A stretch of 64,000 nt of DNA from Sphingomonas sp. IC-11 (GTDB lineage Bacteria; Pseudomonadota; Alphaproteobacteria; Sphingomonadales; Sphingomonadaceae), in the NCBI RefSeq assembly GCF_021043365.1, contig NZ_JAJNDU010000004.1, positions 1 through 64,000 on the forward strand, given 5' to 3'. A program made the translations under genes and the position numbers. Below the pieces are notes generated by a model that had not been told where the DNA came from, searched no databases, and was given only the letters and a program-made list of their open reading frames with translations. How positions within the stretch are numbered: the first letter of the stretch is position 1; every line of letters begins with the position of its first letter. Shown here piece after piece: positions 54,980 to 62,893 of this stretch.

Positions 54980-55678
54980 TCAGGGCCTCAGCCGGAACGT
55001 CAGCAACAGAATGTGATCGACTCGGCTGTCGCTCCTGGGCGGTGCGCTGATCTGCGCCTGATAGCCGGCCTCAACTGCCTGTTCGGCCAGCGGGAGACGC
55101 ACTCCCGCGAACAGGCGCGCAGCTTCGAAACCGCGTCGCGCTCCATAGTCTGTGTTCAGCACGTTGACGAACGCTTCCGCCGCTAGGACGCCTGTGGGGG
55201 ACCTCTCAGCATCGCTCAACGGTCTTTCAAACCGTATCTGCTCTCGGAAGCGCAGCCCCATGTCGCTGCCCGTCGAAAACCAGCGCTGCTCCAGTCGAAG
55301 GCGCCCGGTCAATGCACCCCAATCGCCAGACGCGATGTCCAGATCAACCTGCTGATAAGGGCGATTCTCGCGCCGAGGCTGTCCATCGAATATCTCCTGA
55401 TACACCAGACCTTGGTGCAGCGTCACGCGCTTGCTGGCGGCAAATCCGATGGCCACTCGCCCGAGCAGCGCGGTTGGCGCGGACAGGTTTTTGCCGATCC
55501 GCGGGTGCAGTTCGGCGGTCCACAGCTTACCGCCGCCGAGTTTCCCCTGCGCGGAAAAGTTGATCCAAAGCTGCCGATCCTGCTTCACACGGGCCGACGC
55601 AGCGCCCGCGCCGAGCATGGCCATGGCGGCACAAGCAATCGCGACTGGAGCGGCCGCAGAAGAATATATCTTGTTCAT
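54980..55678 (-). CDS. DUF2490-like outer membrane protein
   Basis: This 232-residue protein has a signal peptide (to about residue 27), and alternating strands with QLWINFSAQGKL, RLRLEQRWFSTGSDMGLRFREQIRFERP, and a C-terminal aromatic strand ending TFRLRP, typical of DUF2490 beta-barrel proteins. The function is unknown. The ATG at 55678 gives the cleanest signal peptide. Confidence 0.75.
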   Translation of the reverse strand: MNKIYSSAAAPVAIACAAMAMLGAGAASARVKQDRQLWINFSAQGKLGGGKLWTAELHPRIGKNLSAPTALLGRVAIGFAASKRVTLHQGLVYQEIFDGQPRRENRPYQQVDLDIASGDWGALTGRLRLEQRWFSTGSDMGLRFREQIRFERPLSDAERSPTGVLAAEAFVNVLNTDYGARRGFEAARLFAGVRLPLAEQAVEAGYQAQISAPPRSDSRVDHILLLTFRLRP

Positions 55679-55801
55679 GCCGGTCCGTAGCGCTGACGAT
55701 GCTGTAAATGCCTGTTGGCGGTGCGCTATTTGCCCGACCGCTGCAATCATTCAAAGCGAGGCGGCAGGTCATGAAAGCTAATGGCACCACGCATGCGCTG
55801 A

Positions 55802-56200
55802 TCAAGCCGCGCGTTCGTTGAACGCTTTCAGGATCGGGCACGGTCCAGTCGCGTTGTCTGCACAATCACGCTCCAGATCGCTCAGCCAGTCCCTTGCTGC
55901 TTGCAGGCTCGAAATCCGCTGTTCGAGTTCCTCGATCCTCGCACGCGCCAATGCCCGGGCCCGCTCGCGATCATGGGATGAGTCGAGCTCAAGAAGCTCG
56001 CCGATCTGCTCAAGCGAGAAGCCGGCGGACTGTGCTGCGCGAATGAACTGGAGGCGACGCACATCGTCGACGTCGTAGCGGCGCACCCCGCGTGCGGGGC
56101 GATCGGGCTGAGCGAGCAGGCCACGCCGATGATAATAGCGAACCGTTTCGACGCCCACGCCGCCCGCCTGCGCCAGGCCCGCAATCGTCAGCGCCGTCAT
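55802..56200 (-). CDS. MerR-family regulator
   Basis: This 132-residue regulator has the MerR HTH (TIAGLAQAGGVGVETVRYYHRRGLL), a long dimerisation helix and a C-terminal metal or thiol loop with DCADNATGPCP. The two C-terminal cysteines resemble those of mercury-type MerR, but the first mercury cysteine of the dimer helix is missing here (LLELDSSHDRE). It is divergent from the glutaredoxin-MauE-like gene and lies against a mer-type operator, which it probably controls. The effector is likely thiol stress or a metal, but it is not certain. Confidence 0.9.
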   Translation of the reverse strand: MTALTIAGLAQAGGVGVETVRYYHRRGLLAQPDRPARGVRRYDVDDVRRLQFIRAAQSAGFSLEQIGELLELDSSHDRERARALARARIEELEQRISSLQAARDWLSDLERDCADNATGPCPILKAFNERAA

Positions 56201-56203
56201 ACT

Positions 56204-56235
56204 TGACTCCGTACCATGGTACGGACGCTATAAGG
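56204..56235 (+). promoter_or_regulatory. MerR-type operator/promoter
   Basis: A -35 box TTGACT (56204-56209) and a -10 box TATAAG (56230-56235) are separated by 20 bp, longer than normal, as MerR promoters require. The spacer holds a perfect 16-bp palindrome CCGTACCATGGTACGG (56210-56225). It is a close relative of the classic mer operator (TTGACTCCGTACAT..GTACGG). The ATG of the regulator is 4 nt away on the other strand. Confidence 0.8.
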
Positions 56236-56281
56236 CAGCCATCAACGCGCCGGCAACCGATCGCCGACAGGAGGTGCTTCA

Positions 56282-57025
56282 ATGAACAGCGGCAAGGGCA
56301 AAACCGCCATCCTGTACCGCATGGTCTTGCCCGACCATCTCTGTCCGTCGGGACTGAAATCGAAATGGCGACTGCAGCGTCACGGATACCGGGTTGATGA
56401 TCGCCCCTTGCGCACACGCGCGGAAACCGACGCCTTCAAGGCGGAACATGGCGTTGCCACCACTCCTCAGACCTTCATCGACGGGAAGAGGATCGGCGGA
56501 AACGACGATCTCGCACGCTTCCTGGGCAAGCACATCGCCACGCCGGGTGAGACGAGCTACCGGCCGGTGGTCGCGGTATTCGCCATGACAGCGCTGATGG
56601 CGCTAGCAGCGAGCACGGCGGCGTTCGGCACGCCGCTGACGGAGCATGCCGCCATGTGGTTCATCAGCCTCTCAATGTGCGTGCTGGCGCTGCTGAAGCT
56701 GCAGGACGTGGAACGATTCTCCACCATGTTCCTGAACTACGATCTGCTCGCACGTCGTTGGGTGCCTTACGCCTATATCTACCCGTTCGGCGAAGCCCTG
56801 GCAGGGGTGTTGATGACCGCAGGGGTCGCCGAATGGATTTCCGTGCCGCTTGCCCTGTTTCTCGGCGGTATCGGCGCGGTGTCAGTATTCAAGGCCGTCT
56901 ATATCGATCGCCGCACCCTGAAGTGCGCCTGCGTCGGCGGATCGAGCAGCGTGCCGCTCGGCTTCGTTTCGCTGACGGAAAACCTCTTCATGGTCGGCAT
57001 GGCAATCTGGATGCTGGTGAGGTGA
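56282..57025 (+). CDS. Glutaredoxin-MauE-like fusion membrane protein
   Basis: This 247-residue protein has a glutaredoxin-like N-terminal domain (ILYRMVLPDHLCPSGLKSKW, then GVATTPQTFIDGKRIGG with the cis-proline), and a C-terminal four-helix membrane domain like MauE/DoxX, with a KCACVGGSSSVPLG cysteine pair after helix four. The active site CPSG lacks the second cysteine, so it would be monothiol. It may transfer reducing power across or at the membrane. AGGAGG lies 7 nt before the ATG. Expression is probably MerR-controlled. Confidence 0.8.
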   Translation: MNSGKGKTAILYRMVLPDHLCPSGLKSKWRLQRHGYRVDDRPLRTRAETDAFKAEHGVATTPQTFIDGKRIGGNDDLARFLGKHIATPGETSYRPVVAVFAMTALMALAASTAAFGTPLTEHAAMWFISLSMCVLALLKLQDVERFSTMFLNYDLLARRWVPYAYIYPFGEALAGVLMTAGVAEWISVPLALFLGGIGAVSVFKAVYIDRRTLKCACVGGSSSVPLGFVSLTENLFMVGMAIWMLVR

Positions 57026-57207
57026 GCGGCCGCCCTCCCCCTTCATGAAGCAAATGCGGCGCGGCCGCGGTTGACGACACACGCACGCCGCGGCTTTCGC
57101 GCTAATCCTGGTTAAGGCTGCCGCGAGAACAGTGCAGAAGCGCCACGAAGGGCGGAACGTCAGACGCGTCGGGGACTTGTGAGAACGAGCAACCCCCGAG
57201 GAGCATC

Positions 57208-58065
57208 ATGACCTACCGTCCAGAACCGCCGCAGCCAGAACAGCAGCAGCCGATGCCAGGCAAAACGGAGGCGATGGATCCCCGGCCGGATCATGGCGAG
57301 CGCAGCTACACCGGGCACGGCCGGCTGCTTGATCGCAGGGCCCTGATCACCGGTGCCGACAGCGGCATCGGGCGTGCGGTAGCGATCGCTTACGCGCGCG
57401 AAGGCGCCGACGTCGCGATCAGCTATCTCAATGAGCATGATGACGCGCAGGAGACCAAGCGATTGGTGGAAGACGCCGGCCGTCGCGCCCTGCTGCTGCC
57501 TGGCGACATCAGCGATCCCGCACATGCCCGAAAGATCGTCGAGGAAACAGCATCGGCGTTCGGCAGGATCGACATCCTGGTCAACAACGCCGCCCATCAG
57601 GCCACGTTCGCAAACGTGGAGGACATTAGTGACGAGGAATGGGAGCTCACCTTCGCCACCAACATCCACGCCATGTTCTATTTGGTGAAAGCGGCCCTAC
57701 CGCACATGCAGGAAGGCAGCTCGATCATCAACACGACGTCCATTAATGCCGAAGATCCCAGCGAGCAGTTGCTCGCCTATGCCACCACCAAGGGTGCGAT
57801 CTATAACTTTACCGCCGGCCTCGGAAAGATGCTGGCCAAGCGGAAGATCAGGGTAAATGCGGTTGCGCCCGGTCCCGTGTGGACGCCGCTGATCCCCTCA
57901 ACCATGCCGCCAGAAAAGGTGAAGTCCTTCGGCAGCGACACGCCGATCGGCCGCGCGGCGCAGCCGGCGGAGCTGGCGCCCCCATATGTCATGCTCGCCA
58001 GTGACGAGGCGAGCTACATCACTGGCGCAACCATTCCGGTCACTGGCGGAAGAGCGTTCCTGTAG
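57208..58065 (+). CDS. SDR-family oxidoreductase (YghA/YhdF-like)
   Basis: This 285-residue short-chain dehydrogenase has an N-terminal extension rich in Pro/Gln, the cofactor motif LITGADSGIGRAVAIAYAREG, NNAAHQ, and the catalytic Ser in TTSINA and YATTKGAIYNFT (Tyr and Lys). The extension is typical of the YghA group, which are stress-linked NAD(P) oxidoreductases of unknown substrate. The ribosome binding site GGAG is 4 nt upstream of ATG 57208. Confidence 0.88.
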   Translation: MTYRPEPPQPEQQQPMPGKTEAMDPRPDHGERSYTGHGRLLDRRALITGADSGIGRAVAIAYAREGADVAISYLNEHDDAQETKRLVEDAGRRALLLPGDISDPAHARKIVEETASAFGRIDILVNNAAHQATFANVEDISDEEWELTFATNIHAMFYLVKAALPHMQEGSSIINTTSINAEDPSEQLLAYATTKGAIYNFTAGLGKMLAKRKIRVNAVAPGPVWTPLIPSTMPPEKVKSFGSDTPIGRAAQPAELAPPYVMLASDEASYITGATIPVTGGRAFL

Positions 58066-58118
58066 CCGGACACTTCCGCGGCGAACGCAACCCCTGGCGC
58101 GCCTGCCGCGGACATGAC

Positions 58119-58147
58119 AAAAAACCGGGCGGCAGTTGCCGTCCGGT
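58119..58147 (-). terminator. rpsT terminator
   Basis: On the minus strand a stem ACCGG-N-CGGC with an AACT loop and one mismatch (58124-58147) is followed by six T residues (58119-58124). It is a good intrinsic terminator for rpsT. Confidence 0.8.
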
Positions 58148-58192
58148 CTTTCGTCACGTGCATTGCCGACCCCTCGGGCCGGTTAGGCCTGA

Positions 58193-58456
58193 TTAGGCCA
58201 GCGCCGACAAGCGCTTGGTCAGGCGCGAGAACTTGCGGCTGGCAGTGTTGCGGTGGAGAACGCCACGCGCAACGCCGCGCGCCAGCTCCGGCTGGACCGC
58301 TTCGAGAGCGGCCGAAGCCGCCGTCTTGTCACCCGCTGCGAGCGCTGCCTCAACCTTCTTCACGAAGGTGCGGATGCGGCTGACGCGCGCACCATTGATT
58401 TCGGCCCGGCGCTGGTTGCGGCGGATGCGCTTCTTCGCTTGCGGCGTGTTCGCCAT
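58193..58456 (-). CDS. rpsT: 30S ribosomal protein S20
   Basis: S20 binds 16S rRNA early in 30S assembly. The 87-residue basic helical protein starts [17 protein letters not shown] and ends [20 protein letters not shown], matching the family along its length. It lies between the SDR and mutM genes and has its own strong terminator. Confidence 0.97.
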   Translation of the reverse strand: MANTPQAKKRIRRNQRRAEINGARVSRIRTFVKKVEAALAAGDKTAASAALEAVQPELARGVARGVLHRNTASRKFSRLTKRLSALA

Positions 58457-58555
58457 TGACGGTCCTTGCTTCTAAAAGTCGGTCGATGAAAAAAGGGCGG
58501 CGGGAACACCCATCGCCCTGGAAGCCGCGCCCTTTAGAGGCATTCCCGCTTCCGG

Positions 58556-59371
58556 TCAACTACGCTGGCATGTCGGGCACCAGAACGTGGATCGCCCGCC
58601 TTCGGCATAGCGCTGCACCACACCGCCACATCCGCATGGCTGTCCTTCGCGGCCATATACCGCAAATTGCTTCGAAAAATAGCCAAGCTCGCCATCTGGA
58701 CGGGCGTAATCGCGCAGCGTCGAACCGCCCGCCTCGATCGCCGAGAGCAGAACCCCCCGTATCGCCTCGACCAAGCGTTCCAGCCGCACAAGGCTGATGC
58801 TGCCAGCGGCTCGCTTTGGAGAGATTCGCGCCAGGTAGAGCGCCTCACAGACGTAGATGTTGCCGAGTCCCGCCACGATCCGCTGGTCAAGCAGCATCAC
58901 CTTGATCGATGCCTTGCGTCCGGCCAGCGCCTTCTTGAGCCACGCCGCGCTCAGCTCCGCGCCAAGTGGCTCCGGGCCCAGGGCAGCAAAGGCGGGGAAG
59001 CTCTCCAGTTCGGCGGTTGGCCAAAGGTCGACCGAACCGAAACGCCGTGGATCGTTCAGCGCGACCCTTCGATCCGTATCGGTATCGATCACGAGATGGT
59101 CGTGCGGCAGCAACTCCCCCGGATCGACTCGCCACCGGCCGGACATTCCCAGGTGAAAGATCATGGTTTGATCGCGATCGGTATGGATGAGACCGTATTT
59201 CGCCCGGCGGCCAAGCGCCGTGACGAGGGCGCCGGTCATGGTCTGCCGCAGGTCGGCCGGGAATGGCCGCCGCAGATCGCCGCGTCGCAGCTCGACATTC
59301 GTGAGACGGGCACCTTCCAGCACGGGGCGCAAGCCACGGACGGTGGTCTCGACTTCTGGTAGCTCGGGCAT
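58556..59371 (-). CDS. mutM: Formamidopyrimidine-DNA glycosylase
   Basis: MutM (Fpg) removes oxidised purines such as 8-oxoguanine and nicks the abasic site. The 271 residues start MPELPEVETTVRGL (Pro2 nucleophile, Glu3). The conserved lysine in RRAKYGLIH and the helix-two-turn-helix VAGLGNIYVCEAL are visible. The C-terminal zinc finger is complete (CGCGG and CPTC). The upstream gene ubiE is divergent. Confidence 0.96.
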   Translation of the reverse strand: MPELPEVETTVRGLRPVLEGARLTNVELRRGDLRRPFPADLRQTMTGALVTALGRRAKYGLIHTDRDQTMIFHLGMSGRWRVDPGELLPHDHLVIDTDTDRRVALNDPRRFGSVDLWPTAELESFPAFAALGPEPLGAELSAAWLKKALAGRKASIKVMLLDQRIVAGLGNIYVCEALYLARISPKRAAGSISLVRLERLVEAIRGVLLSAIEAGGSTLRDYARPDGELGYFSKQFAVYGREGQPCGCGGVVQRYAEGGRSTFWCPTCQRS

Positions 59372-59479
59372 ACACCGCCTTTAGCGTGGTACCACTGCTT
59401 GTCGAAGTGCCGCCGCAAAGGGCCCCGGGGCGATCAGAAGGCCTAGCCCCGCCCGCGCCCCGCCGCTAGAGCCGCGAAC

Positions 59480-60211
59480 ATGAGCGAAACCGTCTCCTTC
59501 GGCTACGAGGATATCCCCGCATCGGAGAAGACCGCCCGCGTCGGCGGCGTCTTCACCAATGTCGCGTCCCGCTATGATCTGATGAACGATGCCATGTCCG
59601 GTGGAATGCACCGGCTTTGGAAGGATCGCTTCGTGCGCCGGGTAAAGCCGCGCGCCGGAGAACAGATCCTCGACATGGCGGGGGGCACGGGCGACATCGC
59701 GTTCCGCCTGCAGCGCGAAGGCGCGTCGGTCACTGTGGCGGACATCAATCCGGCCATGCTCGAGGTGGGCATGAAGCGCGCGCAGGAGCGCGGCATTGAT
59801 GGCCTCGTTTGGACAGAGGCCAACGCTGAGGTGCTGACCTTCCCCGATCGTTTCTTTGACGCATATACGATCGCCTTCGGCATCCGGAACGTGACGGACA
59901 TTCCCGCCGCGCTTCGCGAAGCGCATCGGGTGCTGCGCCGCGGCGGTCGCTTCTTCTGCCTGGAGTTCTCCACCACCACCTGGCCCGGCTTCAAGGAAGT
60001 GTACGATGCCTATTCGCATCGCCTGGTGCCGAAGCTTGGCCAATTGCTCGCGCATGACGCGGACAGCTATCGGTACCTGATCGAGTCGATCCGTCGCTTC
60101 CCCGACATGCCAACGTTCGAAGGCATGATCCGGGATGCCGGGTTTGTGCAGACGAAGGTCGAGCCGCTACTCGGTGGGCTGGTCGCGATCCACTCGGGCT
60201 GGAAGATATGA
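59480..60211 (+). CDS. ubiE: Ubiquinone/menaquinone C-methyltransferase UbiE
   Basis: UbiE is the SAM-dependent C-methyltransferase of ubiquinone synthesis. The 243 residues have VFTNVASRYDLMNDAMSGGMHRLWK, the SAM motif DMAGGTGDIAFRL, FGIRNVTDIPAALREAHRVLRRGG and a C-terminal GLVAIHSGWK. It is followed 34 nt later by ubiB and is the first gene of a ubi-coaBC type operon. Confidence 0.96.
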   Translation: MSETVSFGYEDIPASEKTARVGGVFTNVASRYDLMNDAMSGGMHRLWKDRFVRRVKPRAGEQILDMAGGTGDIAFRLQREGASVTVADINPAMLEVGMKRAQERGIDGLVWTEANAEVLTFPDRFFDAYTIAFGIRNVTDIPAALREAHRVLRRGGRFFCLEFSTTTWPGFKEVYDAYSHRLVPKLGQLLAHDADSYRYLIESIRRFPDMPTFEGMIRDAGFVQTKVEPLLGGLVAIHSGWKI

Positions 60212-60245
60212 TCGACGCCAGCCGCCCCTCACGGGGCAGCGGAGA

Positions 60246-61781
60246 ATGACGCACGCCGTCGTTCACACGTGGCGACTCCTCAAATGGGGTCGGACCCTGG
60301 CACGCCATGGCGCCCTGCGGGGGCTGGAGCGCGACGCGAAAACCCCGCCCCGGCTGCGGCGCCTTCTGCGTCTGGCACGGCTGGGCGCGCGCGTTCCGGA
60401 GCAGCCGCGCTATGCCGATGCGTTCGAGGCCATCGGCCCCGCGGCGGTCAAGTTCGGCCAAACGCTGGCCACCCGTCCCGACATCGTCGGGGATGAAGCG
60501 GCCGTGGATTTGCTGCGGCTTCAGGATGCGCTGCCGCCGCTGCCTTTTGACGTGATCCGGCCGCAGATCGAGGAAAGCCTTGGCCGGCCTATCGAGGCTA
60601 TGTTTGCCAGCTTCGATGAAACCCCGGTGGGCGCCGCCTCAATCGCGCAGGTTCACCGCGCGGTAACGATCGACGGTCGGCCCGTTGCCGTGAAGGTGCT
60701 TCGCCCCGGCGTCGAAGCGGACTTCGAACGCGCCATCGACACCTATGAATGGGCCGCCGCCCAGATTGAACCGATGGGCGGCGAGATCGCCCGTCTTCAG
60801 CCCCGTCTGGTTATCGCCACCTTCAAGCGATGGACGGCCCGAGAACTGGACCTGCGGCGCGAAGCCGCCTCGGCTAGCGAGTTGGCCGAAGGGATGGCGG
60901 CAGAGCCGAACTTCCACGTTCCGGAAATCGATTGGCCGCGCACCTCGGGGAAGGTGCTCACCCTGGAATGGATCGACGGCATCAAGCTGTCGAACCGGGC
61001 CGCATTGGTGGAGGCTGGCTACGATCTTCCGCGCCTTGCACAAACGCTGGTCCATGCCTTTCTGCGGCAAGCGATCGCGGAAGGCTTTTTCCATGCCGAT
61101 CTTCACCAAGGCAATTTGTTTGCCCTGCCCGGTAACCGCATCGCGGCGGTCGATTTCGGCATTATGGGTCGCATCGACCGCAGGGCGCGCATCTGGCTGG
61201 CAGAGATCCTCTACGGCCTGATCACCGGAAATTACCGCCGCGTCGCGGAGATCCACTTCGAGGCGGAATACGTCCCGGCGCATCATGACGTGCGCGAGTT
61301 CGCCACCGCTTTGCGTGCGGTTGGCGAACCCATGCGTGGGCTGCCCGTGAAGGAAATGTCCATCGGCATGATGCTGGACGGACTGTTCTCGATCACTCGC
61401 GATTTCGACATGGTCACGCAGCCACACCTTCTGCTGCTGCAGAAAACCATGGTGATGGTCGAAGGCGTGGCGACGGCGCTTGATCCCGACATCAACCTCT
61501 GGGACACCGCGGGACCGTTCGTCGAGGAATGGATTCGGACGGAGCTGGGCCCGGAGGCGGCCGTCGCGGACCGGATCGTGGCTGACGTGAAGACGCTGTA
61601 TCGCCTTCCCGAACTCGTCCGCCGTATCGAGGCGCGATTCCCTCCCCCGGGCGGCGCGCCCCCTGCCCCACCGCTTCGCGAGATTGAAGTGGTGCGGATC
61701 GGTGGCGGCTGGCGATATCTCGCCATCGCGTTGGCCAGCGCCGCGGCTGGCGTTGGGGCAACGTGGGCGATGATTGCCTGA
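60246..61781 (+). CDS. ubiB: Ubiquinone biosynthesis protein UbiB (ADCK-type kinase fold)
   Basis: UbiB is an atypical kinase-fold ATPase needed for ubiquinone synthesis. The 511 residues have the KxGQ motif (GPAAVKFGQTLATRP), the Ala-rich loop PVGAASIAQVH, AVKVLRPG, FHADLHQGNLF, AVDFGIMGR, and a C-terminal transmembrane segment at about residues 488-508. The ATG at 60246 (MTHAVVHTWRLLKWGR) is family-like; the longer frame overlaps ubiE and is unlikely. Confidence 0.95.
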   Translation: MTHAVVHTWRLLKWGRTLARHGALRGLERDAKTPPRLRRLLRLARLGARVPEQPRYADAFEAIGPAAVKFGQTLATRPDIVGDEAAVDLLRLQDALPPLPFDVIRPQIEESLGRPIEAMFASFDETPVGAASIAQVHRAVTIDGRPVAVKVLRPGVEADFERAIDTYEWAAAQIEPMGGEIARLQPRLVIATFKRWTARELDLRREAASASELAEGMAAEPNFHVPEIDWPRTSGKVLTLEWIDGIKLSNRAALVEAGYDLPRLAQTLVHAFLRQAIAEGFFHADLHQGNLFALPGNRIAAVDFGIMGRIDRRARIWLAEILYGLITGNYRRVAEIHFEAEYVPAHHDVREFATALRAVGEPMRGLPVKEMSIGMMLDGLFSITRDFDMVTQPHLLLLQKTMVMVEGVATALDPDINLWDTAGPFVEEWIRTELGPEAAVADRIVADVKTLYRLPELVRRIEARFPPPGGAPPAPPLREIEVVRIGGGWRYLAIALASAAAGVGATWAMIA

Positions 61782-61783
61782 CC

Positions 61784-62893
61784 ATGACTAGAGCTGCCGC
61801 CCGGCCGCTCTGGCTGGCGACACCGTCGCGTTATGCCGGGCGTTCACGCCTCCATGCCCGCTGGCTGCTTGCCCTTCTGGCGCTGCTGTTACTCGTGTCG
61901 CTTGCCTCCCCGGGCAACCCCGGGTCGGCAGCGGTGAGTGCTGGCTCAGCGGATCAGCCCACTGAAATCCTGTACGACGGGATCGTCGAAGACATTCGTC
62001 ACGGCGCCGACTATTATTCCGCCGCGGCGCAGGCGCTTCGCTCCGCCGGCGCGCCCATGCACCCGTTCTTCGCCATTCGCCTGCCGACCCTGTCCGTCGC
62101 TCAGGCACACCTGGGCCAGGTCACATCTGCCCTGATCCTCTACGTGCTTGCCGTGCTGACGCTGTTTGGCTGGTGGAACAGGCTTCGGGCGGCGCTGCCG
62201 GCTCGGCGCGTCCGCATCGTCGCGGTTCTGCTCGCTGCTACCGGAGTGGCAAGCGCGATCCTCGGCCAACTGGTGGCCACGCATGATCTTTGGGCGGGGC
62301 TGATCATCGCCCTTTCTCTGGTCTCTCGGAGGCCGGGCCACTGGGTCACCGCCGCCGCGCTTGGGCTTTCAGCGGCGCTGATCCGGGAAACGGCCGCACT
62401 ATACGCGATCATCATGATGATCCTTGCCCTGCTGGAGGGGCAGCGACGGGAGGCAACTGGCTGGGCGGCCGTGCTGGTCATCTTCGCGGTCATTGTCGCC
62501 TTCCATGCACAGGCAGTTGCCGGGATCGTCGGGCCGTTGGACCAGCCTTCGCCGGCATGGGCCGGTGCGGCGGGCTTCGGCTTTGCGATTCATGCCATCG
62601 TCGCCGCCACGGCTTGGTCGTTGATCCCGGCGGCGATCGGCGCCCTTGTCGTGACGCTCTCCATCGCAGGCTGGTCCGCGTGGCGAGACCCGCTCGCCAC
62701 ACGGGCACTCGCGACCATCGCCGCTCAATTGCTGCTGATGTCGTTCCTGGGGGCCTCGGACAAGGTCCACTGTGCTTTCCTGATCGCTCCCATCGTGCCG
62801 GTCGGGATGGTGTTCCTCCCCGACGCACTGCGCGATCTTTCCCGGGCCGCGCTCGACAGACGGCGCATCACCGTGACAAGAACGGCGGCATGA
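61784..62893 (+). CDS. Multi-span membrane protein between ubiB and coaBC
   Basis: This 369-residue integral membrane protein has about nine hydrophobic spans, beginning at about residue 27. An acidic loop after the first span (ADQPTEILYDGIVEDIRHGADYYSAA) and an AAALGLSAALIRETAALYAI region recall polyprenyl-linked sugar transferases of the GT-C type, but no family is secure. It starts 3 nt after ubiB and overlaps coaBC as ATGA, so it is cotranscribed with both. The function is unknown. Confidence 0.6.
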   Translation: MTRAAARPLWLATPSRYAGRSRLHARWLLALLALLLLVSLASPGNPGSAAVSAGSADQPTEILYDGIVEDIRHGADYYSAAAQALRSAGAPMHPFFAIRLPTLSVAQAHLGQVTSALILYVLAVLTLFGWWNRLRAALPARRVRIVAVLLAATGVASAILGQLVATHDLWAGLIIALSLVSRRPGHWVTAAALGLSAALIRETAALYAIIMMILALLEGQRREATGWAAVLVIFAVIVAFHAQAVAGIVGPLDQPSPAWAGAAGFGFAIHAIVAATAWSLIPAAIGALVVTLSIAGWSAWRDPLATRALATIAAQLLLMSFLGASDKVHCAFLIAPIVPVGMVFLPDALRDLSRAALDRRRITVTRTAA

